From Chitinophaga pinensis (GTDB taxonomy: Bacteria; Bacteroidota; Bacteroidia; NS11-12g; UBA955), in assembly GCA_945871905.1 (NCBI GenBank), contig CAMBXL010000014.1, forward strand, positions 1-55,239: a DNA stretch of 55,239 nt, given 5' to 3'. Made by a program: the position numbers and the translations under genes. Positions 1-8,750 of this stretch are shown one piece after another (position 1 is the first letter of the stretch; each line of letters begins with the position of its first letter). The notes beneath the pieces are model-generated. The model made no database searches. It was not told the origin of the DNA and worked only from the letters and a program-made list of their open reading frames with translations.

Positions 1-132
1 TTCTTTATGACCTACTTTTAAAATTATTGATTTTTTGGCAAATTCACGTTTTATAAGTTTAGATGAAAAGAACTCCCAATCTTTTTCAGAAATAGGAACC
101 ATTTTTTGGAAATATTTTTTTATTTCAATCAT
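1..132 (-). CDS. Crp/Fnr family transcriptional regulator, N-terminal part (cut by window edge)
   Basis: Reading the minus strand from an ATG at 132 to the window edge gives 44 open codons beginning MIEIKKYFQKMVPISEKDWE and continuing with a lysine-rich strand that runs into 'ILKVGHKE'. This is the usual opening of the cyclic-nucleotide-binding domain of Bacteroidota Crp/Fnr-like regulators: an N-terminal helix, then the first strands of the beta-roll. The DNA-binding domain lies outside the window, so neither ligand nor targets can be judged. A minus-strand -7 box at 272-279 predicts a leader of roughly 130 bases containing hairpins. The family call rests on a short fragment and is moderately sure. 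Confidence 0.6.
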   Translation of the reverse strand, partial: MIEIKKYFQKMVPISEKDWEFFSSKLIKREFAKKSIILKVGHKE

Positions 133-203
133 TTCTCGTTCTCAATTAGGCTGTTTCAAGTGAGTAGTTTTTTCTAAAGCATGACGCATAACTTGTATAT
201 ACC

Positions 204-240
204 AGCCACTTTGTGGCTCCAATCTCACCGAATTGGGTGG
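204..240. repeat. Two adjacent short hairpins upstream of the Crp/Fnr-like gene
   Basis: AGCCAC (204-209), a TTT loop and GTGGCT (213-218) form a perfect hairpin. It is followed by CCAAT (219-223) pairing with ATTGG (232-236), with an alternative CACC/GGTG pairing. On the minus strand these fall inside the predicted 5' leader of the regulator. They could be a structured leader or one of the short hairpin repeats seen elsewhere in this genome (for example 20320-20439). Confidence 0.4.
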
Positions 241-271
241 ATATAAGCCATAAATTGGTTATTGTACTATG

Positions 272-279
272 CAAATATA
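272..279 (-). promoter_or_regulatory. Candidate -7 box for the Crp/Fnr-like gene
   Basis: The minus strand reads TATATTTG, an exact match to the Bacteroidota -7 consensus TAnnTTTG. I see no good -33 TTTG at the expected distance, so this is a weak call. Confidence 0.35.
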
Positions 280-365
280 ACAGAATAAAATATAGAAATT
301 ATTTTTTAAGTTTAATTGTTTTTTGGCTTTGGATAAGTTTATATTTCTAGGTCTTGGAAATCTAT

Positions 366-373
366 TATTTTTG
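366..373 (+). promoter_or_regulatory. -7 box of the saccharopine dehydrogenase-like gene
   Basis: TATTTTTG at 366-373 matches TAnnTTTG. Only four bases separate it from the ATG at 378, so a transcript starting the usual 5-7 bases after the box would begin at or near the start codon. No clear -33 element is visible. Confidence 0.45.
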
Positions 374-377
374 AAAC

Positions 378-1697
378 ATGAACTATTTCCTACTCTTTGG
401 CGCTGGTAAAAGCAGTTATTTCTTAATTGAATATTTAAGTCACTATTGTGCCCAACATCAACTTGTTCTAAAGGTGGTCGATCGCGACATTTCTTACATG
501 TCTCCCTTTTACAGAGCCTCTTCTACAGTTCAGTTTCTAACACTTGATACCCAGGCACATGAGCAAATAAAGCCATTGATACAAAATGCGGAAATTGTTA
601 TTTCTCTGTTGCCTGCCGATTTGCATATCCACATTGCCCATTGGTGTTTGGAGTACAATCGCAATTTATGTACCGCTTCGTATGTCTCTGATGCAATGAA
701 AGCCCTGAATGAAACAGTGAAAAACCAAAACTTGGTTTTTTTAAATGAAGTTGGACTCGACCCAGGGATTGACCACATGAGCGCCATTCAACTCATTGAA
801 AAGATAAAATCTAAAGGTGGGCAAATTCAAGCTTTCAGAAGTTATACCGGCGGTTTGGTTGCCGATGAAGACGATGGTGATAATCCGTGGAAATACAAAT
901 TTACTTGGAATCCCCGTAATGTTGTATTGGCTGGACAAGGGACTCCTGCTCAATATCTGCATAACAATACCCTCAAATTATTGCCCTACCACCGTTTGTT
1001 TGAATCTGTTTTGCCTTTTTCGGTTCAAGGAATTACTCCGCTTGAAGGGTATCCTAATCGCGATTCTCTTAAGTATATCAATGCGTATGGGTTGCAAAAT
1101 GTAAATGAAATGATAAGAGGAACTCTCCGCAAAAAAGGATATTGTCAAGCTTGGCAAGTGCTAGTTAAACTAGGAATGACAGATGATTCGTTGCCCCTAG
1201 ATTTGCCTGTAAACACAAGTATCAAAGACTGGTGGACGATGTATTTGCCCTACCAAGCCTCTAAGTTCAAAGATTATTTTCAGCTCAACGATGAAATAAT
1301 TCACCAATTAGAATGGATTGGACTGATGTCTGATCATCCTCTGCCACTGTTAAAAGGGACTTCGGCGCAAATATTAGAAACTATCTTAAAGGAAAAATGG
1401 AGTTTACAGCCCGATGACAAAGATTTGATAGTCATGATTCATGAAATTGATTATGAAATAAATGGGACAATGAAAATGGCTCAGTCTGTGTTGCACTTAA
1501 ACGGAGAAAGTAATGTAAAAACAGCAATGGCAAAAACCGTTGGATTGCCATTGGCTATAGCCGCTGTAATGGTTTACGAACAAAAGGTTGAAGAAAAAGG
1601 TGTTATTATTCCCACTGATAAACATTTGGGCGCTGCCATCTTAAAGCAACTAGAAGTATTTGGTGTTGTTTTCAAAGAAACAGAATGGGAACTTTAG
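378..1697 (+). CDS. Saccharopine dehydrogenase family protein (saccharopine reductase-like)
   Basis: The 439-residue protein opens with a Rossmann nucleotide-binding strand and glycine-rich turn (LFGAGKSSYF, residues 6-15), followed by a VVDRD end-of-strand acidic residue. It carries ASYVSDAMKAL and NEVGLDPGIDHM, both characteristic of saccharopine dehydrogenase (glutamate-forming, LYS9-like). The family interconverts saccharopine and aminoadipate semialdehyde plus glutamate in lysine metabolism. No partner lysine gene is adjacent, so the exact substrate is inferred. The gene is monocistronic and converges on the ZIP transporter gene, overlapping its stop by four bases. The start is the first ATG after the -7 box. 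Confidence 0.85.
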   Translation: MNYFLLFGAGKSSYFLIEYLSHYCAQHQLVLKVVDRDISYMSPFYRASSTVQFLTLDTQAHEQIKPLIQNAEIVISLLPADLHIHIAHWCLEYNRNLCTASYVSDAMKALNETVKNQNLVFLNEVGLDPGIDHMSAIQLIEKIKSKGGQIQAFRSYTGGLVADEDDGDNPWKYKFTWNPRNVVLAGQGTPAQYLHNNTLKLLPYHRLFESVLPFSVQGITPLEGYPNRDSLKYINAYGLQNVNEMIRGTLRKKGYCQAWQVLVKLGMTDDSLPLDLPVNTSIKDWWTMYLPYQASKFKDYFQLNDEIIHQLEWIGLMSDHPLPLLKGTSAQILETILKEKWSLQPDDKDLIVMIHEIDYEINGTMKMAQSVLHLNGESNVKTAMAKTVGLPLAIAAVMVYEQKVEEKGVIIPTDKHLGAAILKQLEVFGVVFKETEWEL

Positions 1698-2524
1698 CCA
1701 AGTCCCACATCCAAAGCCATCATAACGATAAAACCGATTATAAATCCCATGGTTGCAAAGTCTGCATATTTGTCTCTTTGTGTTTCGGGAATCACTTCTT
1801 CTACCACAACATACAACATAGCGCCCGCAGCAAATGCTAATGAATAAGGAAGAATGGGTTGAATATACATTACCGCAACGGCTCCAATAACCCCTGCAAC
1901 GGGTTCTACTATTGCACTCATTTGTCCCCACCAAAAACTTTTAAATCGACTTACGCCTTGTCTTCTCAAAGGAGTGGCTACTGCTATGCCCTCAGGAAAG
2001 TTTTGTATACCGATGCCCAATGCCAATGCCATGGCTGAACCTATCGTAAAATTCGGGTCACCCAAAGCTGCTGCACCAAAGGCAACGCCTACCGCTAATC
2101 CCTCGGGAATATTGTGTAAAGTAATGGCCAAAACCAATAAGATTGTTCGGTCCCAAGTGGTTTTTAATCCCTCTGTTTCGTGCATTTCGGAGTTAATGTG
2201 TAAGTGAGGAATGATTTTATCGATGACAAAGATAAAGCCCGCACCAATTACGAATCCAATTGCAGCTGGAACCCACGACCATTGCTCTCCATAGCTTTTT
2301 ACTGACATTTCAATGGCTGGGGTAAGCAAACTCCAAAAACTAGCCGCCACCATTACACCTCCTGTAAAGCCTAATAAAAAATCGAGCCATTTGCGATTCA
2401 TGTTCTTAAAAAACAAGACTACCGATGCGCCCAAAGCGGTTAAAAACCAAGTGAATGATGTGGCTATAAAAGCCTGCAACACTGGGTCCATTTGTTTGAA
2501 TTTATCAATAATTAAGTTAAACAT
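1694..2524 (-). CDS. ZIP family metal transporter
   Basis: This 276-residue, strongly hydrophobic protein has about eight predicted membrane spans. It contains the two ZIP signature helices, HNIPEGLAVGVAFG and NFPEGIAVATPL, whose His, Asn, Pro and Glu residues line the metal path. The histidine-containing loop HLHINSEMHETEG precedes them. The family (ZupT/GufA type) imports zinc and other divalent metals through the inner membrane. It lies seven bases downstream of folP on the same strand, so the two are probably co-transcribed. Metal specificity cannot be read from the sequence. Confidence 0.88.
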   Translation of the reverse strand: MFNLIIDKFKQMDPVLQAFIATSFTWFLTALGASVVLFFKNMNRKWLDFLLGFTGGVMVAASFWSLLTPAIEMSVKSYGEQWSWVPAAIGFVIGAGFIFVIDKIIPHLHINSEMHETEGLKTTWDRTILLVLAITLHNIPEGLAVGVAFGAAALGDPNFTIGSAMALALGIGIQNFPEGIAVATPLRRQGVSRFKSFWWGQMSAIVEPVAGVIGAVAVMYIQPILPYSLAFAAGAMLYVVVEEVIPETQRDKYADFATMGFIIGFIVMMALDVGLG

Positions 2525-2531
2525 GTGTTTG

Positions 2532-3374
2532 TTATTGGTTGAAATATTGAACTAATTGTATGGTTTCTTTACAAGCTTTTACGTCGTGAACTCTTAAGAT
2601 GTTTGCTCCTTTTAATAAAGCAATCGTGTTTAGAACAGTTGTGCCATTTAATGAATCCTCGGGACTGATTTGCAGGGTTTTGTATATCATGCTTTTGCGT
2701 GAAATGCCAACTAATACGGGGACACCTATTGATTTGAATTCATCCAAATGATTCAGTAATTCAAAGTTTTCAGATTTACTTTTGCTAAAACCAAATCCTG
2801 GGTCGATGATTATTTGATTAATGCCCAATTGGTTTAATTCAATAACTTTTTGTTGCAAATGTTTTTTTACCTCGTCCACTACATTGGAATAAGAACTTGA
2901 AGAATGCATGGTTTCGACAGTGCCTTTTTTGTGCATGATAATGTAAGGGACATTAAGTTGAGCAACGGTTTCGGTCATCTTAGGGTCGTCTTCTCCTGCG
3001 CTAATGTCATTGATGATATGTGCCCCCATTTGAATGGCCGATTTTGCAACTTCACTGTGGTAAGTGTCTATGCTAATTAGTGTATCAGGAAAGTGAGAGG
3101 CGATAGATTCTAGAACGGGTGTAATTCGTTTTAATTCTTCGGTAGCGCTTATTCTATCTGAATTTGGTCTGGTGCTTTGTCCGCCTATGTCAATAATATC
3201 GGCTCCTTCAGCTATCATTTTCTCGCACTGTTGTATGGCTTGAGTCACTGAAAAGTGTTGTCCACCGTCATAAAAAGAATCAGGCGTTACATTTAAAATC
3301 CCCATAATCAATGGGCGATTGTAATGTGTTGTGCGTCCTTTTACTGTTAGCGTTAAGGTGGAATTTGTGGTCAC
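2532..3374 (-). CDS. folP: Dihydropteroate synthase
   Basis: The 280-residue TIM-barrel enzyme condenses 6-hydroxymethyl-dihydropterin diphosphate with p-aminobenzoate in folate synthesis. All family landmarks are present in order: MGILNVTPDSFYDGGQ near residue 24, GADIIDIGGQSTRP, NDISAGEDDP, IDPGFGFSKS, GISRKSM and a C-terminal RVHDV. The start is a GTG at 3374 (MTTNSTLTL), chosen because a good -7 box sits only seven bases upstream. Length is normal for FolP. Confidence 0.95.
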   Translation of the reverse strand: MTTNSTLTLTVKGRTTHYNRPLIMGILNVTPDSFYDGGQHFSVTQAIQQCEKMIAEGADIIDIGGQSTRPNSDRISATEELKRITPVLESIASHFPDTLISIDTYHSEVAKSAIQMGAHIINDISAGEDDPKMTETVAQLNVPYIIMHKKGTVETMHSSSSYSNVVDEVKKHLQQKVIELNQLGINQIIIDPGFGFSKSKSENFELLNHLDEFKSIGVPVLVGISRKSMIYKTLQISPEDSLNGTTVLNTIALLKGANILRVHDVKACKETIQLVQYFNQ

Positions 3375-3381
3375 TTTCTTG

Positions 3382-3389
3382 CAAACTTA
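3382..3389 (-). promoter_or_regulatory. -7 box of folP
   Basis: The minus strand reads TAAGTTTG, ending seven bases before the folP GTG. It matches the TAnnTTTG consensus and predicts an almost leaderless message. A convincing -33 element is not seen. Confidence 0.45.
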
Positions 3390-3586
3390 ATCCATTTTAA
3401 TGAATCTCACTCATCTATCGATTAAAAAATGTAGATTTTCGCTTAATAATTGAAAATATGAAAAAGGATTAAATCACTTTTATAATGCTAATTAGTCCAT
3501 TAAAGCCTTTCCTTTTGTGCTTGTCTGTAAAGATTCTAGCAATACATAGAAATGAGTTAGGAATACAAACCCCATTTTCGTGTTTT

Positions 3587-3614
3587 TTTGTTTAGTTAAA
3601 AAATTGTAGGTTTG
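3587..3614 (+). promoter_or_regulatory. Promoter of the biotin carboxylase gene
   Basis: TTTG at 3587-3590 and TAGGTTTG at 3607-3614 are separated by 16 bases, close to the Bacteroidota promoter layout. The ATG follows 11 bases after the -7 box. Confidence 0.55.
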
Positions 3615-3625
3615 CTTATCAAAAA

Positions 3626-5134
3626 ATGAGTCAACAAACTATCAAAAAATTATTAGTTGCCAATAGAGGTGAAATCGCCATTCGTGTGATGAGAACTTGC
3701 AGAGAAATGGGTATAAAAACAGTAGCAGTATACAGCGATGCCGACAGAAATGCTTTGCATGTAAGGTATGCTGATGAAGCGTTCCGTTTAGGTCCCCCTG
3801 CTTCCAAGGACAGTTACCTTTTGGGAGATAAAATTATAGAAATTTGTAAAGCCAATCAGGTTGATGCTGTGCACCCAGGCTATGGTTTTTTGAGTGAGCG
3901 TTCGGAGTTTGCCTCTAAGTTGGCAGAAGCCGGAATTCTATTTGTTGGTCCAAGTGCTGCAAGTATGGATTTAATGGGTAGTAAAATAGCCAGTAAACAA
4001 GCAGTTGCGGAATTTGGAGTTCCACTAGTGCCGGGGTTAAAAGAAGCTATTACCGACATTGAAGATGCCAAAAAAGTGGCGACTGAAATTGGGTTCCCTG
4101 TTTTGATAAAAGCCAGTGCAGGTGGAGGTGGCAAAGGGATGCGTATAGTAAGCAATGTCGAAGAGTTTGAGTCGCAAATGAACATGGCACAAAGTGAAGC
4201 GCTAAGTTCGTTTGGTGATGACAGCGTTTTCATTGAAAAATATGTGGCCGCCCCAAGACACATCGAAATTCAATTGATGGCAGACAATTACGGCAATGTT
4301 TGTTACTTATTCGAACGTGAATGTAGCATACAAAGACGTCACCAAAAATTAGTAGAAGAAGCGCCAAGTGCTGTGTTGACTGAAGAGTTAAGAAAAAAAA
4401 TGGGAGAGGCTGCAGTAAATGTTGCCAAAGCCGCTAAATATTCAGGGGCAGGTACCGTTGAGTTTTTGCTTGACGAGAAACTTAATTTTTATTTCCTTGA
4501 AATGAATACCAGATTACAAGTAGAACATCCTGTTACGGAGCTTATAACGGGCTTGGATTTGGTTAAAGAGCAAATTAGAGTGGCAGAAGGACATCCATTA
4601 AGCTTTATTCAAGACGATTTAAAAATAAATGGTCACGCCATTGAATTAAGAGTTTGTGCCGAAGATCCTTTAAATAACTTTTTGCCAGACATCGGAACTT
4701 TGTCAACTTACAGAGTGCCTATGGGTCCGGGAGTAAGGGTAGACGATTGTATGGAAGAGGGGATGGAAATTCCTATTTACTATGACAACATGATTGCCAA
4801 ACTAATAGTGTGGGCAGAAACCAGAGACTTGGCAATGGCGAAAATGAAACGCGCGATTACTGAATACAAAATTTCTGGTGTTGCCAATACATTGCAATTC
4901 GGTTATTGGGTAATGGAAAATGAACATTTTATCAATGGACAGTTTGATACCAAGTTTATTGACAATTACTTTAAACCTGAGGAATTAAAGGTTCCTCAAA
5001 ATCCTAAACTCGAAGAAGCGATGTCTATATTAGTCGCTCATTTGCACCACAGTAAAGGAAATTCTTCTGTTATTGCAGAACAAACCAACGAGGAAGCCTC
5101 TCAGTGGTATCAAAACCGAAGACAGATGAGATAG
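3626..5134 (+). CDS. accC: Biotin carboxylase subunit of acetyl/propionyl-CoA carboxylase
   Basis: This 502-residue enzyme performs ATP-dependent carboxylation of carrier-bound biotin. It shows the biotin carboxylase N-domain (KKLLVANRGEIAIRVMRTC), the ATP-grasp glycine loop GGGGKGMR near residue 165, and EMNTRLQVEHPVTE near residue 292 with catalytic Glu, Arg and Gln. It is about 50 residues longer than the 445-450 of classical AccC, like the biotin carboxylases that serve acyl-CoA (propionyl-CoA) carboxylases in Bacteroidota. The extra C-terminus is charged and probably contacts the carrier. No biotin carrier gene is adjacent, but a matching carboxyltransferase lies at 25169-26731. Choice between acetyl- and propionyl-CoA as final substrate is inference. 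Confidence 0.9.
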   Translation: MSQQTIKKLLVANRGEIAIRVMRTCREMGIKTVAVYSDADRNALHVRYADEAFRLGPPASKDSYLLGDKIIEICKANQVDAVHPGYGFLSERSEFASKLAEAGILFVGPSAASMDLMGSKIASKQAVAEFGVPLVPGLKEAITDIEDAKKVATEIGFPVLIKASAGGGGKGMRIVSNVEEFESQMNMAQSEALSSFGDDSVFIEKYVAAPRHIEIQLMADNYGNVCYLFERECSIQRRHQKLVEEAPSAVLTEELRKKMGEAAVNVAKAAKYSGAGTVEFLLDEKLNFYFLEMNTRLQVEHPVTELITGLDLVKEQIRVAEGHPLSFIQDDLKINGHAIELRVCAEDPLNNFLPDIGTLSTYRVPMGPGVRVDDCMEEGMEIPIYYDNMIAKLIVWAETRDLAMAKMKRAITEYKISGVANTLQFGYWVMENEHFINGQFDTKFIDNYFKPEELKVPQNPKLEEAMSILVAHLHHSKGNSSVIAEQTNEEASQWYQNRRQMR

Positions 5135-5210
5135 GTGTGGCGTATGAAGGGTTTAATTTCCTTTTTTATTGAATAAAGTTATATTTGTAATAATAATAGT
5201 CTTTTTTAAA

Positions 5211-5465
5211 ATGATAAAATTACCCTCACTAATACTGCTAACCTTGATTTCTATAATTACCATTCATGGAACAGAAGTGCCCAAATGTGTTTTGTCGGGA
5301 GAAATTAAAAATCCTGTTTCCGACTCCTTGTTTATAGAAAATGACAATGGAGAATTGGTTAAGGCAATTGGCTTGAATAAGAAAAAACATTCAGAGTGGA
5401 ATTGCAGTTGGAGGAGGGGTATTATACCATTGGAGATAATAGTGAGCATACCCAACTTTTTCTAA
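5211..5465 (+). pseudogene. 5' fragment (signal peptide part) of the frameshifted TlpA-like protein gene
   Basis: From an ATG at 5211 this frame encodes a signal peptide (MIKLPSLILLTLISIITIHG) followed by the start of an N-terminal beta domain (VLSGEIKNPVSDSLFIENDN, GELVKAIGLNKKK). It then runs out of register and stops at 5465. The reading frame of the main gene opens just after a stop at 5378-5380 and continues the same domain (TFRVELQLEEGYYTIGD). Adding one A to the six-A run at 5382-5387 would join both frames into one protein of about 458 residues. A TATATTTG box lies at 5180-5187. Confidence 0.6.
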
Positions 5466-6586
5466 GTCCCGGTTTTGATTTAAGCATTTTTATTAATACC
5501 AAATCGTTTGATGAATCAATCGTTTTTAAAGGGAAAGGAGCTGCAGAAAATAACTTTTTAGCAAAATTTTATTTGTTGAATGAAAATTTGGAAAACTTAA
5601 AATTTTACGGCTATTATGCTAAATTAAACGAAACTGCTTTTTTGAATTTAATGGATTCCATCAGGTTGATTGAAATGAATTTGTTGAATAGCAATAAGGA
5701 AATAATGTTGAGCCGTTTTTATGATATTGAGGCAATGAAAATCAATTACGATTATCGCATGAAATTGAATGAGTATGAAAGCCTGCACAGATATTTAACA
5801 GGCAATAATGACTTTAAAGTTTCTCCCCTTTTTCCTGATCCCTTTGAAGGTATAGATTTGAATAATCCTGATTGGTTTGAGATTTACGAATATACCAATT
5901 TGTTGGATGCCTATTTTAGACAATTAACAATGAAACAGTTTAATGAATATTTAGATTCAAATTATCTTTTGTTGTATTTTAAAAATATTGAATCTCAAAT
6001 TGTTTCACCCATACTAAAAGAAAAGTTTGCTTATGATATAGGTAAGTATAGTTTGATGGATATTCAAGATTTAGGAGTGGTTTATCAAAAAACAATTTCA
6101 TTGATTCAGACCCCTGAAAAGAGAAATGAAATTACAGCGATTTACAATAAAATAAAGTTATTGGAAGCCGGAAATCCATCGCCTGATTTTAAGTTCAAAG
6201 ACAAATCTGGAAAGACTTATCAGTTGTCTGATTTTAAAGACAAATACATTTACATTGATGTGTGGGCAACTTGGTGTGGTCCTTGTTTGGGCGAGATTCC
6301 TGCTTTGAAAAAATTAACAGACACTTTGGCTTCAAAAGACATTGTTTTTGTGAGTATTTGCGTCTTTGATGAAAAGGCGTCGTGGGAAAAAATGGTTGAG
6401 AAAAAGCAGTTAAAAGGCATTCAATTGTTTGCAGAACAGGGTAAAAATTCTTTTGTCGATGAATACATGATACAAGGAATTCCTTGTTTTATTTTGTTAG
6501 ATAAATCAGGTCGAATTATTAACGCCAATGCCAAACGTCCTTCAGAACCATTGTTGCTGAAAGAGTTGACAGATTTGTTGCATTAA
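5396..6586 (+). CDS. TlpA-like thioredoxin-family protein, main part of a frameshifted gene
   Basis: The C-terminal 140 residues form a TlpA/ResA-like thioredoxin fold: GNPSPDFKFKDKSGKTYQLS, then VWATWCGPCLGEIPAL with the CxxC redox pair, and the cis-proline loop IQGIPCFILLDKSGR. The middle is a helical region common in Bacteroidota TlpA-type proteins with an N-terminal DUF4369-like beta domain. Such proteins are periplasmic or membrane-tethered disulfide oxidoreductases. As written, the frame starts at a GTG (5396) inside the N-terminal domain and lacks a signal peptide, which is supplied by the upstream fragment in another frame. The catalytic part is intact. A sequencing error, recent mutation or slippage are all possible. 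Confidence 0.75.
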   Translation: MELQLEEGYYTIGDNSEHTQLFLSPGFDLSIFINTKSFDESIVFKGKGAAENNFLAKFYLLNENLENLKFYGYYAKLNETAFLNLMDSIRLIEMNLLNSNKEIMLSRFYDIEAMKINYDYRMKLNEYESLHRYLTGNNDFKVSPLFPDPFEGIDLNNPDWFEIYEYTNLLDAYFRQLTMKQFNEYLDSNYLLLYFKNIESQIVSPILKEKFAYDIGKYSLMDIQDLGVVYQKTISLIQTPEKRNEITAIYNKIKLLEAGNPSPDFKFKDKSGKTYQLSDFKDKYIYIDVWATWCGPCLGEIPALKKLTDTLASKDIVFVSICVFDEKASWEKMVEKKQLKGIQLFAEQGKNSFVDEYMIQGIPCFILLDKSGRIINANAKRPSEPLLLKELTDLLH

Positions 6587-6648
6587 GGTTTTTTGCAATT
6601 GCCACAACTGCTGTCGTTTGCAAGGGTCTTTAAATCGAACCATTTTGC

Positions 6649-6681
6649 TTGTCTAAGTGTCAACCTTTTTCTTTAAATTTG
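6649..6681 (+). promoter_or_regulatory. Promoter of gltX
   Basis: TTG at 6649-6651 and TAAATTTG at 6674-6681 are spaced by 22 bases. The gltX ATG comes seven bases after the -7 box, so the transcript leader is expected to be only a base or two, or absent. Confidence 0.5.
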
Positions 6682-6688
6682 CCCCTTT

Positions 6689-8224
6689 ATGTCAAAAGTT
6701 AGAGTAAGATTTGCCCCTAGTCCCACTGGGCCGCTACATATTGGAGGTGTTAGAACCGCTTTGTTCAATTATTTGTTTGCCAAACAAAACAATGGAGACA
6801 TGATATTGCGTATCGAAGATACCGATCAGGCTCGATTTGTAGAGGGTGCCGAACAGTATATCGTTGAGGCATTGTCATGGGCGGGAATTAAATTTGACGA
6901 AGGAACCCATGTGGGTGGTCCATGTGAACCATACAGACAGAGTGATAGAAAGGCGATGTACAGACAATATGCCGATCAACTTTTGAATTCTGGTCATGCT
7001 TATTATGCTTTCGATACTGCCGAAGAGTTAGATGAAATGAGAGAGAAGTTGAAAGCAGGAGGAATGGCGCCACAATACGATGCAGTAAGTCGTATGAGTA
7101 TGAAAAACTCATTAACCCTGTCTGAAGATGAGGTTCAAAAACGATTGGCAGCAGGGGAGCCTTATGTTATTCGTATCAAGTTGCCAAGAAAAGAAGAAGT
7201 GCGTTTCCATGACTTAATTAGAGGTTGGGTGATTGTACAAACTTCGGCAATGGATGATAAAGTGTTGTTTAAAAGTGATGGCATGCCTACCTACCATTTG
7301 GCAAATGTGGTGGATGATTACAATATGAAAATTACTCACGTTATTCGCGGTGAGGAATGGTTGCCATCGGCCCCTTTGCATGTTATGTTATATCAGTTTT
7401 TTGGTTGGTTGGATGTTATGCCTAAGTTTGCCCATTTACCTTTGATTTTAAAGCCTGATGGCAATGGTAAATTGAGCAAAAGAGATGGCGACAGATTAGG
7501 ATTTCCTGTATTCCCGCTTGAGTGGAAAGACCCAAGTTCAGGTGAAATTAGCAGCGGTTACCGCGAAAGAGGTTACGAGCCTGAAGCGGTAGTAAATATG
7601 TTGGCATTACTTGGTTGGCACACTTCGGACAATCGCGAAATATTCAGTATGGAAGAATTAATCCAATTGTTTAGTTTGGAAAAAATTAGCAAAAATGGCG
7701 CAAAATTCGACCCAGAAAAAGCCAAATGGTTCAATCACCAACATTTGTTGCTAAAAACCAATGAATCTATAGCGGAAGAAATTATAGAAGAATGTAAGGC
7801 AAATGGCATTGATACCGATGTTAACTACTTGAGTAAAGTAGTAGGATTAATGAAAGAAAAAGTGAATTTTAAGCATGAAATACTTGCAAAAGCTAAATTT
7901 TTCTTCAATGTACCTGCGGCTTATGATGAGCAAGTGGTTGCTAAAAAATGGACTGCTGCTGCGGTTGACTTTTTAGCCGATTTTGCACAAAGAATAAGTG
8001 TGTTAACCTGCCCAATGGCAACAGATTTGGAGCAAATTTTTAAAGATTTGGCCGCTGAGAAAAATGTTGGAACAGGCGCAGTAATGCAACCCTTAAGATT
8101 GGCAATAAGTGGAGAGGGAGGAGGACCGCCATTGTTTGAAATGTTAAGCTTAATTGGCGTTCAAAGTTGTGCGGAAAGAATTGGATTAGCTATTCAGAAA
8201 TTGCCCCTTAACCAAAATTCATAA
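6689..8224 (+). CDS. gltX: Glutamyl-tRNA synthetase
   Basis: The 511-residue class I aminoacyl-tRNA synthetase charges tRNA-Glu. The N-terminus has RFAPSPTGPLHIGGVRTALF with the HIGH-equivalent HIGG, and the KMSKS-equivalent loop is KLSKRDGDRLGFPVF near residue 261. The C-terminal helical anticodon-binding region ends with SGEGGGPPLFEMLSLIG. It heads a likely three-gene unit: a lipoprotein begins three bases later and the methylmalonyl-CoA mutase B12 subunit follows four bases after that. gatC elsewhere in the window suggests an indirect Gln-tRNA or Asn-tRNA route, in which case this enzyme may be non-discriminating. That is inference. Confidence 0.96.
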   Translation: MSKVRVRFAPSPTGPLHIGGVRTALFNYLFAKQNNGDMILRIEDTDQARFVEGAEQYIVEALSWAGIKFDEGTHVGGPCEPYRQSDRKAMYRQYADQLLNSGHAYYAFDTAEELDEMREKLKAGGMAPQYDAVSRMSMKNSLTLSEDEVQKRLAAGEPYVIRIKLPRKEEVRFHDLIRGWVIVQTSAMDDKVLFKSDGMPTYHLANVVDDYNMKITHVIRGEEWLPSAPLHVMLYQFFGWLDVMPKFAHLPLILKPDGNGKLSKRDGDRLGFPVFPLEWKDPSSGEISSGYRERGYEPEAVVNMLALLGWHTSDNREIFSMEELIQLFSLEKISKNGAKFDPEKAKWFNHQHLLLKTNESIAEEIIEECKANGIDTDVNYLSKVVGLMKEKVNFKHEILAKAKFFFNVPAAYDEQVVAKKWTAAAVDFLADFAQRISVLTCPMATDLEQIFKDLAAEKNVGTGAVMQPLRLAISGEGGGPPLFEMLSLIGVQSCAERIGLAIQKLPLNQNS

Positions 8225-8227
8225 ACG

Positions 8228-8746
8228 TTGAAAGGTTTTGTTTTTATATGGTTGGTATTAGGATTAAGCAGTTGTCAAATGATGCTGTTTACCGATATCC
8301 CCGGTATGAAAATGAAACAATACCCAAAAGAATTGTCAGGCACTTATCAATACATTCAAAAAGGCAAAAATCAAGCTGATACACAAATTATCACAGTATC
8401 AGAACATGCCGTTGAAATGAATATGCCTTTCATTGAGCGCTTGGTTTCGTTAAATGACACAGATGTGTTAATGAGCCATTTTGGGCATTTTTACTTCTTG
8501 AATTTCAAGAAAGATTCAATTGGTAATCAACAAGCTTGGCTTATCTATCCTTTCAAGTTTGATGAAAAGTATTTGTATATTTATCCGTTAATGTTAGACA
8601 ATAAGTCAAGCAAAAGGATGTTAAAATGTGGAATAGAGCCTGAAAAAAAAGCAGGTTTTTTTCGAATGGACAATGACGCTTTTAAACAGTATTGTCAAAA
8701 ATATTTAAAGAAACGACACGCAACCAAATTAAAAAGAATTAATTAA
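8228..8746 (+). CDS. Hypothetical lipoprotein
   Basis: A TTG start at 8228 gives a 172-residue protein with a lipoprotein signal ([15 protein letters not shown], lipobox LSSC). The mature part has alternating beta-like segments and a basic C-terminus ([12 protein letters not shown]). I recognise no domain. Its position, three bases after gltX and four before the mutase subunit gene, suggests co-transcription but gives no function. Confidence 0.7.
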   Translation: MKGFVFIWLVLGLSSCQMMLFTDIPGMKMKQYPKELSGTYQYIQKGKNQADTQIITVSEHAVEMNMPFIERLVSLNDTDVLMSHFGHFYFLNFKKDSIGNQQAWLIYPFKFDEKYLYIYPLMLDNKSSKRMLKCGIEPEKKAGFFRMDNDAFKQYCQKYLKKRHATKLKRIN

Positions 8747-8750
8747 TAGA

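Noticed and set aside
5381-5388. Programmed -1 frameshift site A-AAA-AAC in the TlpA-like gene
   Set aside because: The heptamer is present, but its codon phase does not match the upstream reading frame, and no strong downstream stem was seen. A plain indel is simpler.
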